A stretch of 64,000 nucleotides of DNA, taken from the NCBI GenBank assembly GCA_901538445.1, contig LR594584.1, positions 3,652,055 to 3,716,054 of the forward strand, in the 5' to 3' direction. Below the pieces are notes generated by a model, which was not told the origin of the DNA, made no database searches, and worked only from the letters and a program-made list of their open reading frames with translations. Below are positions 54,821 to 64,000 of this stretch, one piece after another (position 1 is the stretch's first letter; every line of letters starts with the position of its first letter). The stretch is from Gemmataceae bacterium (GTDB lineage Bacteria; Planctomycetota; Planctomycetia; Gemmatales; Gemmataceae). Both the position numbers and the translations under genes were made by a program.

Positions 54821-55474
54821 TCAGCCGCGCACGGCGGGGAGGTGTTCCAGAACTTCCGCGAAGTGCGGGAGCACCCGGTCCGGGCCGGTCTTCGTCACGT
54901 CCTCGCGGCCGGACGCCCCGCCCAGGACGATCCACACCGGGACGCCCGCGGCCCGCGCCGTCTGCACGTCGATCCCCATGTCGCCGACGTACACCGCGTC
55001 GTGCGGCGCGGCACTCAGTCGCTTCAACCCCTCGACGAGCATCGCGGGGTCGGGCTTGGGCCGGTCGCCGACGTCCTCGGGGCCGAGGACCGCCTCGAAG
55101 TACGGCCCGAGCCCGAGCCCGGCGACGAGGTCGCGGGTGAACTCGACCTTCTTGTTGCTGCACACCGCCATGCGGTAGCCGCGGCGCGCGAGTTCGGGGA
55201 TCGCCTCGCCCACGCCCGGCATGAGCCGCGTCAGCGAGTGGATGACCGTCTGGTGGTGGACCCGGTACTTCGCGACGGCCTCGGCCGTCGGGGCGACGGG
55301 CACGAGGTTCCGCAGCAGGTCGTCGAGGCCGAACCCGACGTGGACCCGGACCTCGGCCTCGGGGAGCGGCGGCAGACCGTACAGCTCCCGAACGTGGTTC
55401 GTGCTGGCGGTGATCGCCGTGAAACTGTCGGCGAGCGTGCCGTCGAAGTCGAACAGGGCGGCGCGGCTGGGCAT
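54821..55474 (-). CDS. gph: HAD-family phosphatase (phosphoglycolate phosphatase-like)
   Basis: 217 residues, HAD subfamily IA. Motif I is ALFDFDGTLADSF (nucleophile Asp and acid Asp), motif II MAVCSNKK, the Lys of motif III sits near KPDPAMLVEGLKRL, and motif IV is YVGDMGIDVQTARAAG. The cap is the four-helix type at about residues 18-85. It probably dephosphorylates phosphoglycolate or a similar small phosphate ester, periplasmic export being unlikely. It starts 24 bases after the nikR stop. Confidence 0.88.
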   Translation of the reverse strand: MPSRAALFDFDGTLADSFTAITASTNHVRELYGLPPLPEAEVRVHVGFGLDDLLRNLVPVAPTAEAVAKYRVHHQTVIHSLTRLMPGVGEAIPELARRGYRMAVCSNKKVEFTRDLVAGLGLGPYFEAVLGPEDVGDRPKPDPAMLVEGLKRLSAAPHDAVYVGDMGIDVQTARAAGVPVWIVLGGASGREDVTKTGPDRVLPHFAEVLEHLPAVRG

Positions 55475-55498
55475 GCGGGGCCTTTCCGGACGGGTGCG

Positions 55499-55966
55499 TT
55501 ACGGGTGGTGCGGGTGTGGGTGGCTGTGGGGGTGCGGGTGGTCGTGGCCGTGTCCGCCGGCCGACGAACCGGCCAGGGTGAGTTCGCCGGTGTGGACGCC
55601 CTTTAGCCCGCGGAGCGCCGCCGCCAGTTTGCGGAGGTCGCCGCCGGCCCCGCGGAGGACGATCACCTCCAGGCAGCGGTCGTGGTCGAGGTGGACGTGC
55701 ATCGACGCGACGACCTGACCCGGGTGCTGGTGCTGGAGTTCGAGGAGCTTTTCAACGAGGTGCGGGCGGTGGTGGTCGTAAACGATGGTGAGGGTGGCGG
55801 TGACGACCGTCGCGTCGCCCTCGAAGGCGTCGCGGGTGAGCGTCTGCCGGAGGAGTTGACGAATCGCCTCACTGCGGGTCGCGAACGCCCCGTCGCGCAC
55901 GAAAGTGTCGAATTCTTCAAGGAGGTCGGCTTCGAGCGAAACCGAGAAGCGACTGAGATCGGACAC
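55499..55966 (-). CDS. nikR: Nickel-responsive regulator NikR
   Basis: 155 residues. N-terminal ribbon-helix-helix (SRFSVSLEADLLEEFDTFV then SRSEAIRQLLR-like), then an ACT-fold metal domain. The Ni ligands match E. coli H76, H87, H89 and C95: HHRPHL, then VASMHVHLDHDRCLEV. The C-terminal tail is unusual: after the domain ends, the last 18 residues read GHGHDHPHPHSHPHPHHP, a His-rich metal sponge absent from the E. coli protein. It represses nickel uptake genes with nickel bound; no such gene is in this window. A palindrome lies 31 bases before its start. Confidence 0.93.
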   Translation of the reverse strand: MSDLSRFSVSLEADLLEEFDTFVRDGAFATRSEAIRQLLRQTLTRDAFEGDATVVTATLTIVYDHHRPHLVEKLLELQHQHPGQVVASMHVHLDHDRCLEVIVLRGAGGDLRKLAAALRGLKGVHTGELTLAGSSAGGHGHDHPHPHSHPHPHHP

Positions 55967-55996
55967 TGCGACGACTCCGCAACGGAGGGTGCCGCC

Positions 55997-56009
55997 CTCA
56001 TTGTATGAG
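55997..56009. promoter_or_regulatory. Palindrome CTCAT-TGT-ATGAG upstream of nikR
   Basis: Perfect 5-bp arms around a TGT centre, extended by GC-rich near-pairs on both sides (GCCGCC and GCGGC). It lies 31 bases before the nikR start. It contains the ATGA/TCAT core of NikR half-sites (GTATGA) but not their wide E. coli spacing, so autoregulation is only a guess. Confidence 0.4.
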
Positions 56010-56038
56010 CGGCACCAGCGCAGTGGGTGGTGAGCGCG

Positions 56039-56179
56039 TCACGCCATGCTAAAGCGGTTCTGCCACGGGTTGTGGAGCCGCTTGAAGCGGCCGAGACCGC
56101 CGCCCGACGGGGGCCGTAACTGTGACGATCCGCCCATGATCCCAAGGACCACGACAAGAGAGAGCAGCAGGGGGTCCAT
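56039..56179 (-). CDS. Possible small membrane protein (46 aa)
   Basis: A short frame from ATG 56179 to TGA at 56039 lies in the 378-base gap between nikR and the WD40 kinase gene. It encodes MDPLLLSLVVVLGIMGGSS, a membrane-like start, and then a Pro/Gly/Arg tail. Codon use is mixed and there is no clear ribosome-binding site. It would precede nikR on the same strand. The rest of the gap shows only the nikR palindrome. Confidence 0.3.
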   Translation of the reverse strand: MDPLLLSLVVVLGIMGGSSQLRPPSGGGLGRFKRLHNPWQNRFSMA

Positions 56180-56344
56180 TTTCGCGATCTCCGGGTCCGG
56201 TGCGATGGGCGATCGCGTTCCCAGTAAGTCTGCAACTGCGGTGCCAACTCCGGGCTCGGGCGGCGGAACCGGGAGCGGGGCTTTCCCGGCCCCGATGCGG
56301 GCGGTACGCTAGACAGTGAGTCCCCCACCCACACCGCCACGCCC

Positions 56345-58426
<2,082 letters not shown>

Positions 58427-58433
58427 TGCCGCA

Positions 58434-59183
58434 ATGTCACACCCCGACGACTCGCCGCTCGTCGGCATCCGCCTCGACCAGATCTCCACGCACGTCGCGA
58501 CGCTCCAGGACGCCGAGCGGTTCGTGGTGCGGTACGGGAACGCGGTCCGCGGCTACCTGACCGCGATCCTGCGGAACCCTGACGAGGCCGAGGAGGTCGT
58601 TCAGGAGATTCTCCTGAACCTGCTGAACCGGGGCGGGGTTGGCGCGGTGTGGCCCGGCCCCTCGGGCTCGGGCCGGTTCCGCGACTACCTCAAGGTGATC
58701 GCCCGGAACGCCGCGGTCACGCACCTCCGCAAGAGTGGCCGGCACACCGCCGCGGAACTCACGCCCGACGCGCACGCCGACGCGAGCGGGGAGGCCGCGG
58801 CCGACCGGGCGATGACGTCCGAGTGGCAGTCGTGCCTGCTCGGGAAGGTGTGGCGGGAGTTGGAGCAGCGCGAGCGCAAGTCGCCCGGGAACCTGTGCCA
58901 CACGTGCCTGCGGGTGTACACCGAGTTCCCGGACGCGGACTCGCCGACGCAAGCCCGCATCGCTTCCGAGCGATCGCGGCACCTGCTCTCGCCCGAGGCG
59001 TTCCGCAAGCAGGTGAGCCGCGCCCGCCGGGTGATGGCGGAGTGCATCTTGCTCGAAGTGGCCCGCGGCGTGGTCCCGCCGGCCGCCGACGCGGTCGAGG
59101 CCGAACTGCACGAACTCGGCCTGTGGGGCCACGTCCGCGACTACCTCCCCGACGACTGGCGGGACAAGTTCTTCGCGGCGTAA
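58434..59183 (+). CDS. ECF sigma factor-like protein paired with the WD40 kinase
   Basis: 249 residues. Region 2 is clear: VVRYGNAVRGYLTAILRNP, DEAEEVVQEILLNLLNR, RFRDYLKVIARNAAVTHLRK. The second half (WRELEQRERKSPGNLCHTCL then SPEAFRKQVSRARRVMAECIL) carries a region-4-like helix pair but is diverged, as in planctomycete sigma groups. Two cysteines (LCHTC) are close together. The ATG at 58434 is seven bases after the kinase stop, so translation is probably coupled. It presumably drives genes controlled by the kinase. Confidence 0.8.
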   Translation: MSHPDDSPLVGIRLDQISTHVATLQDAERFVVRYGNAVRGYLTAILRNPDEAEEVVQEILLNLLNRGGVGAVWPGPSGSGRFRDYLKVIARNAAVTHLRKSGRHTAAELTPDAHADASGEAAADRAMTSEWQSCLLGKVWRELEQRERKSPGNLCHTCLRVYTEFPDADSPTQARIASERSRHLLSPEAFRKQVSRARRVMAECILLEVARGVVPPAADAVEAELHELGLWGHVRDYLPDDWRDKFFAA

Positions 59184-59202
59184 TCGAGCCATCACCGAAC
59201 CA

Positions 59203-59853
59203 TCACGATTGTTCGGAGCGGTTCCGCTCCCGCCGCAACCAGCGGCGAGCGTAGTCGACGCGCAAGAGCATCCAGCCAGTGAACCGCACCCACATACCGT
59301 TTGAGTCGGTGATGGGGTAGATGCCCAGGCGGTCGACCCGGCAGTCGTACCACACGGTCCCGGCGAGCGGTCCGATGACAACAAGCCAGGAGCACCGCCC
59401 GCACCCGTTGTCGTTCAACGGAATCGCACCGCTCAGCAACGCCTTGCTAAAATACCGGCGTTTCCAGTCCAGATCGCGGCGTTCGAACGCTGGATCACCG
59501 TCGAGTTCGTCGCGGTAGGCGGGTTCGCCCGACGGATCATTCCACCCGTGAGTGTGCGGAAAGGGCTCCGAAATCGCACCGGGCCGGAAGTCCCACGACT
59601 TCCAGGGCGGTGTTTCGAGGCCGCCGAACCCTTCCTGGACGAGGTGCGGCCACCGCCCACCGTTGCCGACGCGAAGCAAGAATTCGCGGTACTCGACTGG
59701 CAGTACCACACCGTGCGATGCCTCAAACTGAGTGAGCCCTTTCCGCGACACCCGCGGCCGCGCACCAAAACGACCGGAGTACCCGGGAACCCCCTCCGCC
59801 TCCCGGATCAAGGACGCCAGTTCGGCCACCAACTCATCGAGTGTGTATTCCAT
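59203..59853 (-). CDS. SMI1/KNR4 (SUKH) family protein
   Basis: 216 residues from the ATG at 59853. The SUKH core is seen at residues 35-60 (LTQFEASHGVVLPVEYREFLL) and then RVGNGGRWPHL, with the Gly/Trp pattern typical of the fold. Many SUKH proteins are immunity proteins against nuclease toxins; others are housekeeping. No toxin gene is next to it. It follows the cupin gene by 43 bases and probably belongs to its operon. An earlier in-frame start would add 38 Arg/Ser-rich residues, unlikely to be real. Confidence 0.8.
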   Translation of the reverse strand: MEYTLDELVAELASLIREAEGVPGYSGRFGARPRVSRKGLTQFEASHGVVLPVEYREFLLRVGNGGRWPHLVQEGFGGLETPPWKSWDFRPGAISEPFPHTHGWNDPSGEPAYRDELDGDPAFERRDLDWKRRYFSKALLSGAIPLNDNGCGRCSWLVVIGPLAGTVWYDCRVDRLGIYPITDSNGMWVRFTGWMLLRVDYARRWLRRERNRSEQS

Positions 59854-59896
59854 TGGCTTCCCATAGCGCCGACAGTGCGTGACGGATTGCCCTCGT

Positions 59897-60370
59897 TCAG
59901 TGTCCCGGCAGCAACAGCGTGACACCGTACTTCGGCGCGATCTCGATGAGCTTCTTGATCTCGGCATCGGTGGGCGGAGGCGGCGTCAACGTGCCCGGGG
60001 CGACCGGGACGCCGAACTCGAAGAACATCTCCTCCACCCCCGCAGGGGCGACCGAGATGATCATGCGCGCCGGCCGGGCGCTCTCGTTCTTGAAGGCGTG
60101 CGGGGTGCCCACGGGCATGTTCGCGAACGTTCCCGCCGGCGCGACGATCCGCTCGCCGTTGACCGTGAATGTGATTTCGCCTTCGAGCACGTAGAAGCTC
60201 TCCTCCTCGCGGCTGTGGGTGTGCGGGGGCGGGCCGCCGCCGGGCGGCACGAGGGCCTCCCACATCGCGTACTTGCCGTTCGTCTCTTTCCCGGTCGCCA
60301 GGAACCGGTACACGTCACCGGCGACTGCGAGGACGCGGCCCTCGCCCGGCTTGCGAATGGTTGGGGTCAC
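59897..60370 (-). CDS. Cupin-domain protein
   Basis: 157 residues with a single cupin barrel. Motif 1 is PPHTHSREEESFYVLEG (two His and Glu of the metal site) and motif 2 is NMPVGTPHAFKNES (third His), as in small quercetin-dioxygenase-like or germin-like proteins. The metal and substrate are unknown. The C-terminus (TDAEIKKLIEIAPKYGVTLL) is a helix often seen in planctomycete members. It begins 22 bases after the GTPase gene and ends 43 bases before the SUKH gene. Confidence 0.85.
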   Translation of the reverse strand: MTPTIRKPGEGRVLAVAGDVYRFLATGKETNGKYAMWEALVPPGGGPPPHTHSREEESFYVLEGEITFTVNGERIVAPAGTFANMPVGTPHAFKNESARPARMIISVAPAGVEEMFFEFGVPVAPGTLTPPPPTDAEIKKLIEIAPKYGVTLLLPGH

Positions 60371-60392
60371 GGGGCACCTCTCGGGGCAGAAA

Positions 60393-62906
60393 TCACGGTC
60401 CGGTGCGGACGGGTGGGAACAGCGCCGGCAGCCGCGGAACGGGGGAGCCGCCCGTCGGCGTCACGCGCACGCCCGTGCCGGGTTCCGATCCGCCGCCCGG
60501 CTTCACGAGCCGCGGCTCGTGGGCGAGCTTGTCGAATTGATAGGTCCGCGTCGCGGTCGTTTCCCAGACGAGCTTGCAGTCCTGGTTGCCGACCCGCACG
60601 GGCAACTCCGCCCGGAACTCGTCGCCGGGGCGGTACGTCAACTTCGCGTCGCCCTCGGCGGTGAACCGGTAGCTCGTCCCGGCCCCCTCGCGCACACCGC
60701 CGCCGGCCTGCTTGAACGTGCGCGTGGTGCCCGGACCGCCCCGCGGGCCGACGGTGATCGCGAGCGGCCCGTTCGGGGCGACCTTGTTCAAGCCGAGGTC
60801 GAGCGGCAGCACGACGTCGAACCCCGCGGGGTTCATCTCGAACGTGTCGTGGCGCAGGAACGACGCGAGTTCGGCGACGGGATTGGTCGCGCCCTCGGTC
60901 CGCACTTTCGCAATGAGGAACAGCAACCGGCCCCACTCGGGGAACGGCGTCGCGGGGTCGGCGAGCGCCGCCGCGGTCGCCCGCCACGCCTCGGGCGTGT
61001 CCTTCTGGTCGGGGTTCGGTCCGAGCCGCTCGCGGAGCAGCGACTGGACGTGCCGGCCGCCGGTCCGCAGCGCCCGGTCGAGGCGCTCGGCCAACTCGCC
61101 CGGAACGGCCGGGTCGCGGAAGTTCCGCAACTGCCACTCGCTGTAGTCCTCGGTTTCGCGGGGGTAGCTCCGCAGCAGCGCCGCCAGCCGGTCGCCGGCG
61201 AGTTTGGCGGAATCGACCGCCGCCCCCGGGTCGGGCAGCACGAACACGGCCTCGGGCCGGTCCGGGCCGGCCGTGAGCCCGAGCGCGTCGCCGAGGTCGC
61301 GGAGGTGCGTGAGCCGGTCGCGGATGAACTCCCAGTTCCGCCGCCCCTGATCGACCCGCTCGAAGTTGTACGGCACCCAGTACGTCACCGACTTGCCGCG
61401 GAGCTGCTCGAGGGCCGGCGAGCCGGGGAGCGGGTCGTTCAGCGGGGCCGGGGGCCGGGCGGCCTCGGCCAGCAGCGCACCGACCTCGGCCCGCCAGTTC
61501 CCGCCGAGCGACGCGCTGTAGGTGAGGACCGTCCCGCGGCGCACGTAGTCGCGGTACCGCTCGAACAACTCGGCCTCGGCCGTGCGGATCGCGGCCGCGT
61601 CGGCGAGCCACTTGCGCCGCAACTCGGCCGCCGTCGTCCGGCCCCACGCGTAGTGCGGCGGCAGCGCGAGTTCGCCGTTGAGCGCCTGCTCGACGCGGGT
61701 CAGGTCGCCCAGGGTGCGGGTGTCCTCCGGTGCCTGGAACGTCAGGAGCTTCTCGCGGAACGCCTCGTAGTCCGCGATCTCCTTGAGCCGCGTCAGCACG
61801 AACCGGTGCAGGTCGTCGGGGACCGAGCCGAACCCGGCCTCGTCGCGGAACCCCGCGAGCACGTTCTTGTTCCGGGTCAGCGCCGGGTACGCGAGGCGGA
61901 CCTCGGCTTCCGGTTCGTGCTGCTCGTAGGCGCGGATGCGCTCGGCGAGGCCCGGCCCGGTCGGCTGCGGCTGGAACACGAGCATCGTGGCGACGCTGAG
62001 CAGCAGGAAGCCGACGAACCCCAGGGACAGCGTCCGGGTCCACCAGAGCCGGCGGTCCGACGCGAGCACGCGGTCGCGGTGGCCCTTGGCCCCCGCGAAA
62101 CAGCCGCGGAACAGTTCCGCCACGTTGAACGGCGCGTCCAGGTCGGCCGGCGCACCGGGAACGTTCGGGTGCCGCACCGCGACCGGGATCACGGTCAGGT
62201 CCACGTTGCCGAACGGGAGGAACGGCGACGGGATGCCGTCGTCGGGCTCGGCGTCCTTGAGGAACTTGTCGAACTTGGTCCACGCCCGGTCGGCCCGCTG
62301 CTCGACGCGGCGGGTCCACGAGTCGAGCGTGTCGTCGGGCCGGGCGAGCCCGTCGCACTTGGTCAGCACGAGGAAGATCGGGAACCCGCCGACCTCGCGG
62401 GCGTTCACCTTCGCCTGCGCGACGATCGTGAGGAACGTGTCGAACTCCTCGAACGCCTCGCGGAGTTCGTCGTCGTCGGCCGCGCCGTCCACCATGAGGA
62501 CGATCGCGTCGGCGTCGATCACCGCCCGCGCGACCGGGGAACGGGTGCCCGGGTCGCGGATCGCGTCGGGGTGCTGGATCAGGGAGTCGGCCGCCCGGCC
62601 CGAGCAGTCGTTGACCACGACGGTGACCGATTCGCCGAGCGCCCGCGTGCCCTCGCGCCACGGCCGGAGCCGCACCGCGGTGCTCGTCAATTCGGCGGGG
62701 TCGGGCGGGAGTTCGGTGCCGCGGTACACGGCGTCGCGGATCGTGGCGAGGCGACCGGACGTCTCGACCACCTCGCCCCCGAGCGCCGGCCCCTGCGTCT
62801 CGGACACCTTGAGCAGAGCCCCGAGGATCGCCGACTTCCCGGCCCCGCTGTGCCCGAACAGAAGCACCTGAGGCGTGTGCGGATCGGGCGGGGTTGGGAT
62901 GGCCAT
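60393..62906 (-). CDS. Large membrane GTPase-domain protein (837 aa)
   Basis: From ATG 62906 (MAIPTPPDPHTPQ). An N-terminal P-loop GTPase has Walker A LFGHSGAGKSAIL, a DxxG-like VVNDCSGRA and the base-specificity motif VLTKCD, with switch regions around residues 40-110. One transmembrane helix is at about residues 285-305 (TLSLGFVGFLLLSVATMLVF). The remaining 530 residues are soluble, with helical and beta regions, and match no family I know. The layout (GTPase, membrane helix, big C-terminal part) recalls the TssM/IcmF idea, but no T6SS motif was seen. It is in an operon with an ExbD-like protein upstream and the cupin and SUKH genes downstream. Confidence 0.8.
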   Translation of the reverse strand: MAIPTPPDPHTPQVLLFGHSGAGKSAILGALLKVSETQGPALGGEVVETSGRLATIRDAVYRGTELPPDPAELTSTAVRLRPWREGTRALGESVTVVVNDCSGRAADSLIQHPDAIRDPGTRSPVARAVIDADAIVLMVDGAADDDELREAFEEFDTFLTIVAQAKVNAREVGGFPIFLVLTKCDGLARPDDTLDSWTRRVEQRADRAWTKFDKFLKDAEPDDGIPSPFLPFGNVDLTVIPVAVRHPNVPGAPADLDAPFNVAELFRGCFAGAKGHRDRVLASDRRLWWTRTLSLGFVGFLLLSVATMLVFQPQPTGPGLAERIRAYEQHEPEAEVRLAYPALTRNKNVLAGFRDEAGFGSVPDDLHRFVLTRLKEIADYEAFREKLLTFQAPEDTRTLGDLTRVEQALNGELALPPHYAWGRTTAAELRRKWLADAAAIRTAEAELFERYRDYVRRGTVLTYSASLGGNWRAEVGALLAEAARPPAPLNDPLPGSPALEQLRGKSVTYWVPYNFERVDQGRRNWEFIRDRLTHLRDLGDALGLTAGPDRPEAVFVLPDPGAAVDSAKLAGDRLAALLRSYPRETEDYSEWQLRNFRDPAVPGELAERLDRALRTGGRHVQSLLRERLGPNPDQKDTPEAWRATAAALADPATPFPEWGRLLFLIAKVRTEGATNPVAELASFLRHDTFEMNPAGFDVVLPLDLGLNKVAPNGPLAITVGPRGGPGTTRTFKQAGGGVREGAGTSYRFTAEGDAKLTYRPGDEFRAELPVRVGNQDCKLVWETTATRTYQFDKLAHEPRLVKPGGGSEPGTGVRVTPTGGSPVPRLPALFPPVRTGP

Positions 62907-62951
62907 AACGCGACCGCGAGAGGTTCCGGGGTGGGCGATTACCGACAGACA

Positions 62952-63030
62952 AGGAGAGGGGGGGGACACGGAGACAAGGAGGAGAAGACTTGGTTTTCAA
63001 CCTCCTTGTCTCCGTGTCCCCACCTCTCCT
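62952..63030. repeat. About 30-bp inverted repeat between two operon genes
   Basis: AGGAGAGG...ACACGGAGACAAGGAGG (62952-62982) pairs with CCTCCTTGTCTCCGTGTCCCC plus ACCTCTCCT (63001-63030), with one mismatch and one length difference. An 18-base AT-richer loop lies between. The hairpin is in the gap before the GTPase gene, after the ExbD-like gene, and may set the level of downstream expression. Confidence 0.8.
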
Positions 63031-63036
63031 GGTCTG

Positions 63037-63687
63037 CTACTTCACCGCGGGGAACACGACGTCGAGGCCGGCGTCCTCGGCGGCCCACTTCGCGACCTGC
63101 GTCACGGCCGGGTGCTCGCGGGGCAGCGCGTTCCTCGCCGGGAACAGGATCGCGACGACGACCTTCCCCTTCTCGCCCTTTCGCCGCTCGGTGATCGCCG
63201 CCTTCAGGTCGCCGAACGTCTTGGGGGTGCGGTCGTCGTCGAGCTGGTAGAACCGCTCGTTCACCACGTCCTCGCCGCCGAGGACCGTGACGCGGAGGGT
63301 GACGTCGGCCGGCTTGATGTCGATCTTGGGCGGTGCTTTCGGATCGGCCTTGCCGTCGGGAGGGGTCACGGGCGGGCCGGACTTGCTGTTGGGGTCCGTG
63401 TTCGCGGTGCCCTTCCCGTCGCCGCCGTCGCCGATCGGCTTACCCTTCCCGGTGAGGACCAGCGCCGCGACGATGACGGCGACGATCGCGCCGCCGACGG
63501 GCTTGCCGACCGCCTTGAAGTTGTAGGTGTCCTTTTGCTTGAACGCGTACCGCCCGACGGCCCACGCGAGGACGCCGCCGGCGACGTACCCGACGAGTAA
63601 CCCGCCGGCGATGAGCAACAGGCTGTGGACGAGTTCCGTGAGCGCGTTCTCCGCGCCCTCCAGCAACCCGAAGAGGGGAGCGTGCAT
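63037..63687 (-). CDS. Membrane protein with ExbD-like C-terminal domain
   Basis: 216 residues. Two hydrophobic helices (SLLLIAGGLLVGYVAGGVLAW and GGAIVAVIVAALVLTG) precede a Gly/Pro/Lys-rich linker. A periplasmic domain follows, ending with ITERRKGEKGKVVVAILFP and VTQVAKWAAEDAGLDVVFP. Its beta-alpha order resembles the ExbD/TolR periplasmic domain, but ExbD has a single N-terminal helix, so this is an analogue at best. It lies upstream of the GTPase gene and could use or couple to proton flow; that is inference. A partial gene precedes it by 15 bases. Confidence 0.7.
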   Translation of the reverse strand: MHAPLFGLLEGAENALTELVHSLLLIAGGLLVGYVAGGVLAWAVGRYAFKQKDTYNFKAVGKPVGGAIVAVIVAALVLTGKGKPIGDGGDGKGTANTDPNSKSGPPVTPPDGKADPKAPPKIDIKPADVTLRVTVLGGEDVVNERFYQLDDDRTPKTFGDLKAAITERRKGEKGKVVVAILFPARNALPREHPAVTQVAKWAAEDAGLDVVFPAVK

Positions 63688-63702
63688 GGCGGCCTCTCGC
63701 GG

Positions 63703-64000
63703 TCAGGGCGACAGTGCCGGAATGTCGAACCCGAACGGGACGTCCTTGAACCACCGCTTCATCTGCTCCTCCTGCGCCCCGGTGGGGTACGGGCTGAGCG
63801 GCCGGCCCGGCACCCGCCTCGGGTAGAGTATCAGGAAGAACACGTCCTTCACCCCCCCGCCGGTCGCGGCCGCGTCCTTCTGCTTGCGGATCAGCCGCTC
63901 GGCGTCGGCGTCGGTCTTGATGTCCTCGCGGGCCGGGTCGTAGTAGTACAGCGTGCCGCTGGCCGGGTCGATCTCGAGCACCCGCACGGCGAGCCGGTCG
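63703..64000 (-). CDS. Partial gene at the window edge, C-terminal end of an unidentified protein
   Basis: The frame is open to the window edge, so only the last 98 or so residues are seen. They read ASGTLYYYDPAREDIKT, then DVFFLILYPRRVPGRPLSPY and a final KRWFKDVPFGFDIP. No family recognised; aromatic- and Pro-rich ends of this type occur in planctomycete membrane operons. It is 15 bases upstream of the ExbD-like gene and so belongs to the same operon. Confidence 0.6.
   Translation of the reverse strand, partial: DRLAVRVLEIDPASGTLYYYDPAREDIKTDADAERLIRKQKDAAATGGGVKDVFFLILYPRRVPGRPLSPYPTGAQEEQMKRWFKDVPFGFDIPALSP

Overview
The window looks like a chromosomal segment of a planctomycete of the Gemmata type (family Gemmataceae). 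The DNA is very GC-rich, with G or C at almost every third codon position. It carries a DUF1559 protein with a prepilin-type N-terminus, ECF sigma factors paired with serine/threonine kinases (one kinase with a zinc-finger anti-sigma motif, one with WD40-like repeats), a DUF4956-CotH pair and several very large secreted proteins of unknown function. No rRNA, tRNA, CRISPR array, phage or insertion sequence was recognised. The assignment rests on gene content, not on a marker gene.

Layout. 0-4 kb: 3' end of an unidentified gene, then dnaE (replicative polymerase alpha subunit). 4-14 kb, minus strand: two giant secreted/membrane proteins sharing a repeated module, a GT87 mannosyltransferase-like membrane protein, and clpS. 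14-17 kb: lipoprotein hydrolase and an esterase-SMP30 fusion. 17-21 kb, plus strand: a sigma-like protein, a strongly structured intergenic stretch, DUF4956 and CotH. 21-28 kb: dapA, a DcuC-type transporter, a 20-bp tandem repeat, acpS, and a UvrD/PcrA helicase interrupted by a 363-residue intein. 28-33 kb, minus strand: a broken ECF sigma gene, kinase, hypothetical protein, and DUF1559 protein.

33-46 kb looks like a natural-product or glycoconjugate locus. Acyltransferase, polyprenyl-phosphate glycosyltransferase, sugar aminotransferase and methyltransferase genes converge on two NRPS genes. The first is C-A-PCP-TE with a cysteine-like pocket, the second A-PCP-TE with a glycine-like pocket. 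An ABC exporter is divergent from the NRPS genes. 46-50 kb is a TetR-controlled tripartite exporter operon (regulator, FtsX-like permease, ATPase, membrane fusion protein) with a clear promoter and operator.

50-56 kb: a secreted hypothetical protein, an O-antigen-ligase-like protein with repeats, a small exported protein, a trypsin-like protease, a HAD phosphatase and NikR. 56-59 kb: a WD40 kinase followed directly by an ECF sigma-like gene. 59-64 kb, minus strand: an operon cut by the window edge with an ExbD-like membrane protein, an 837-residue membrane GTPase, a cupin and a SMI1/KNR4 protein.

Two themes stand out. The first is inteins: a full intein sits in the helicase, and in dnaE a tract of foreign-looking codons is centred on the classical DnaE intein insertion point. 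The second is broken frames: both NRPS genes, one sigma gene and the first partial gene carry single-base frame breaks, mostly beside G or C runs, which may be decay or assembly error.
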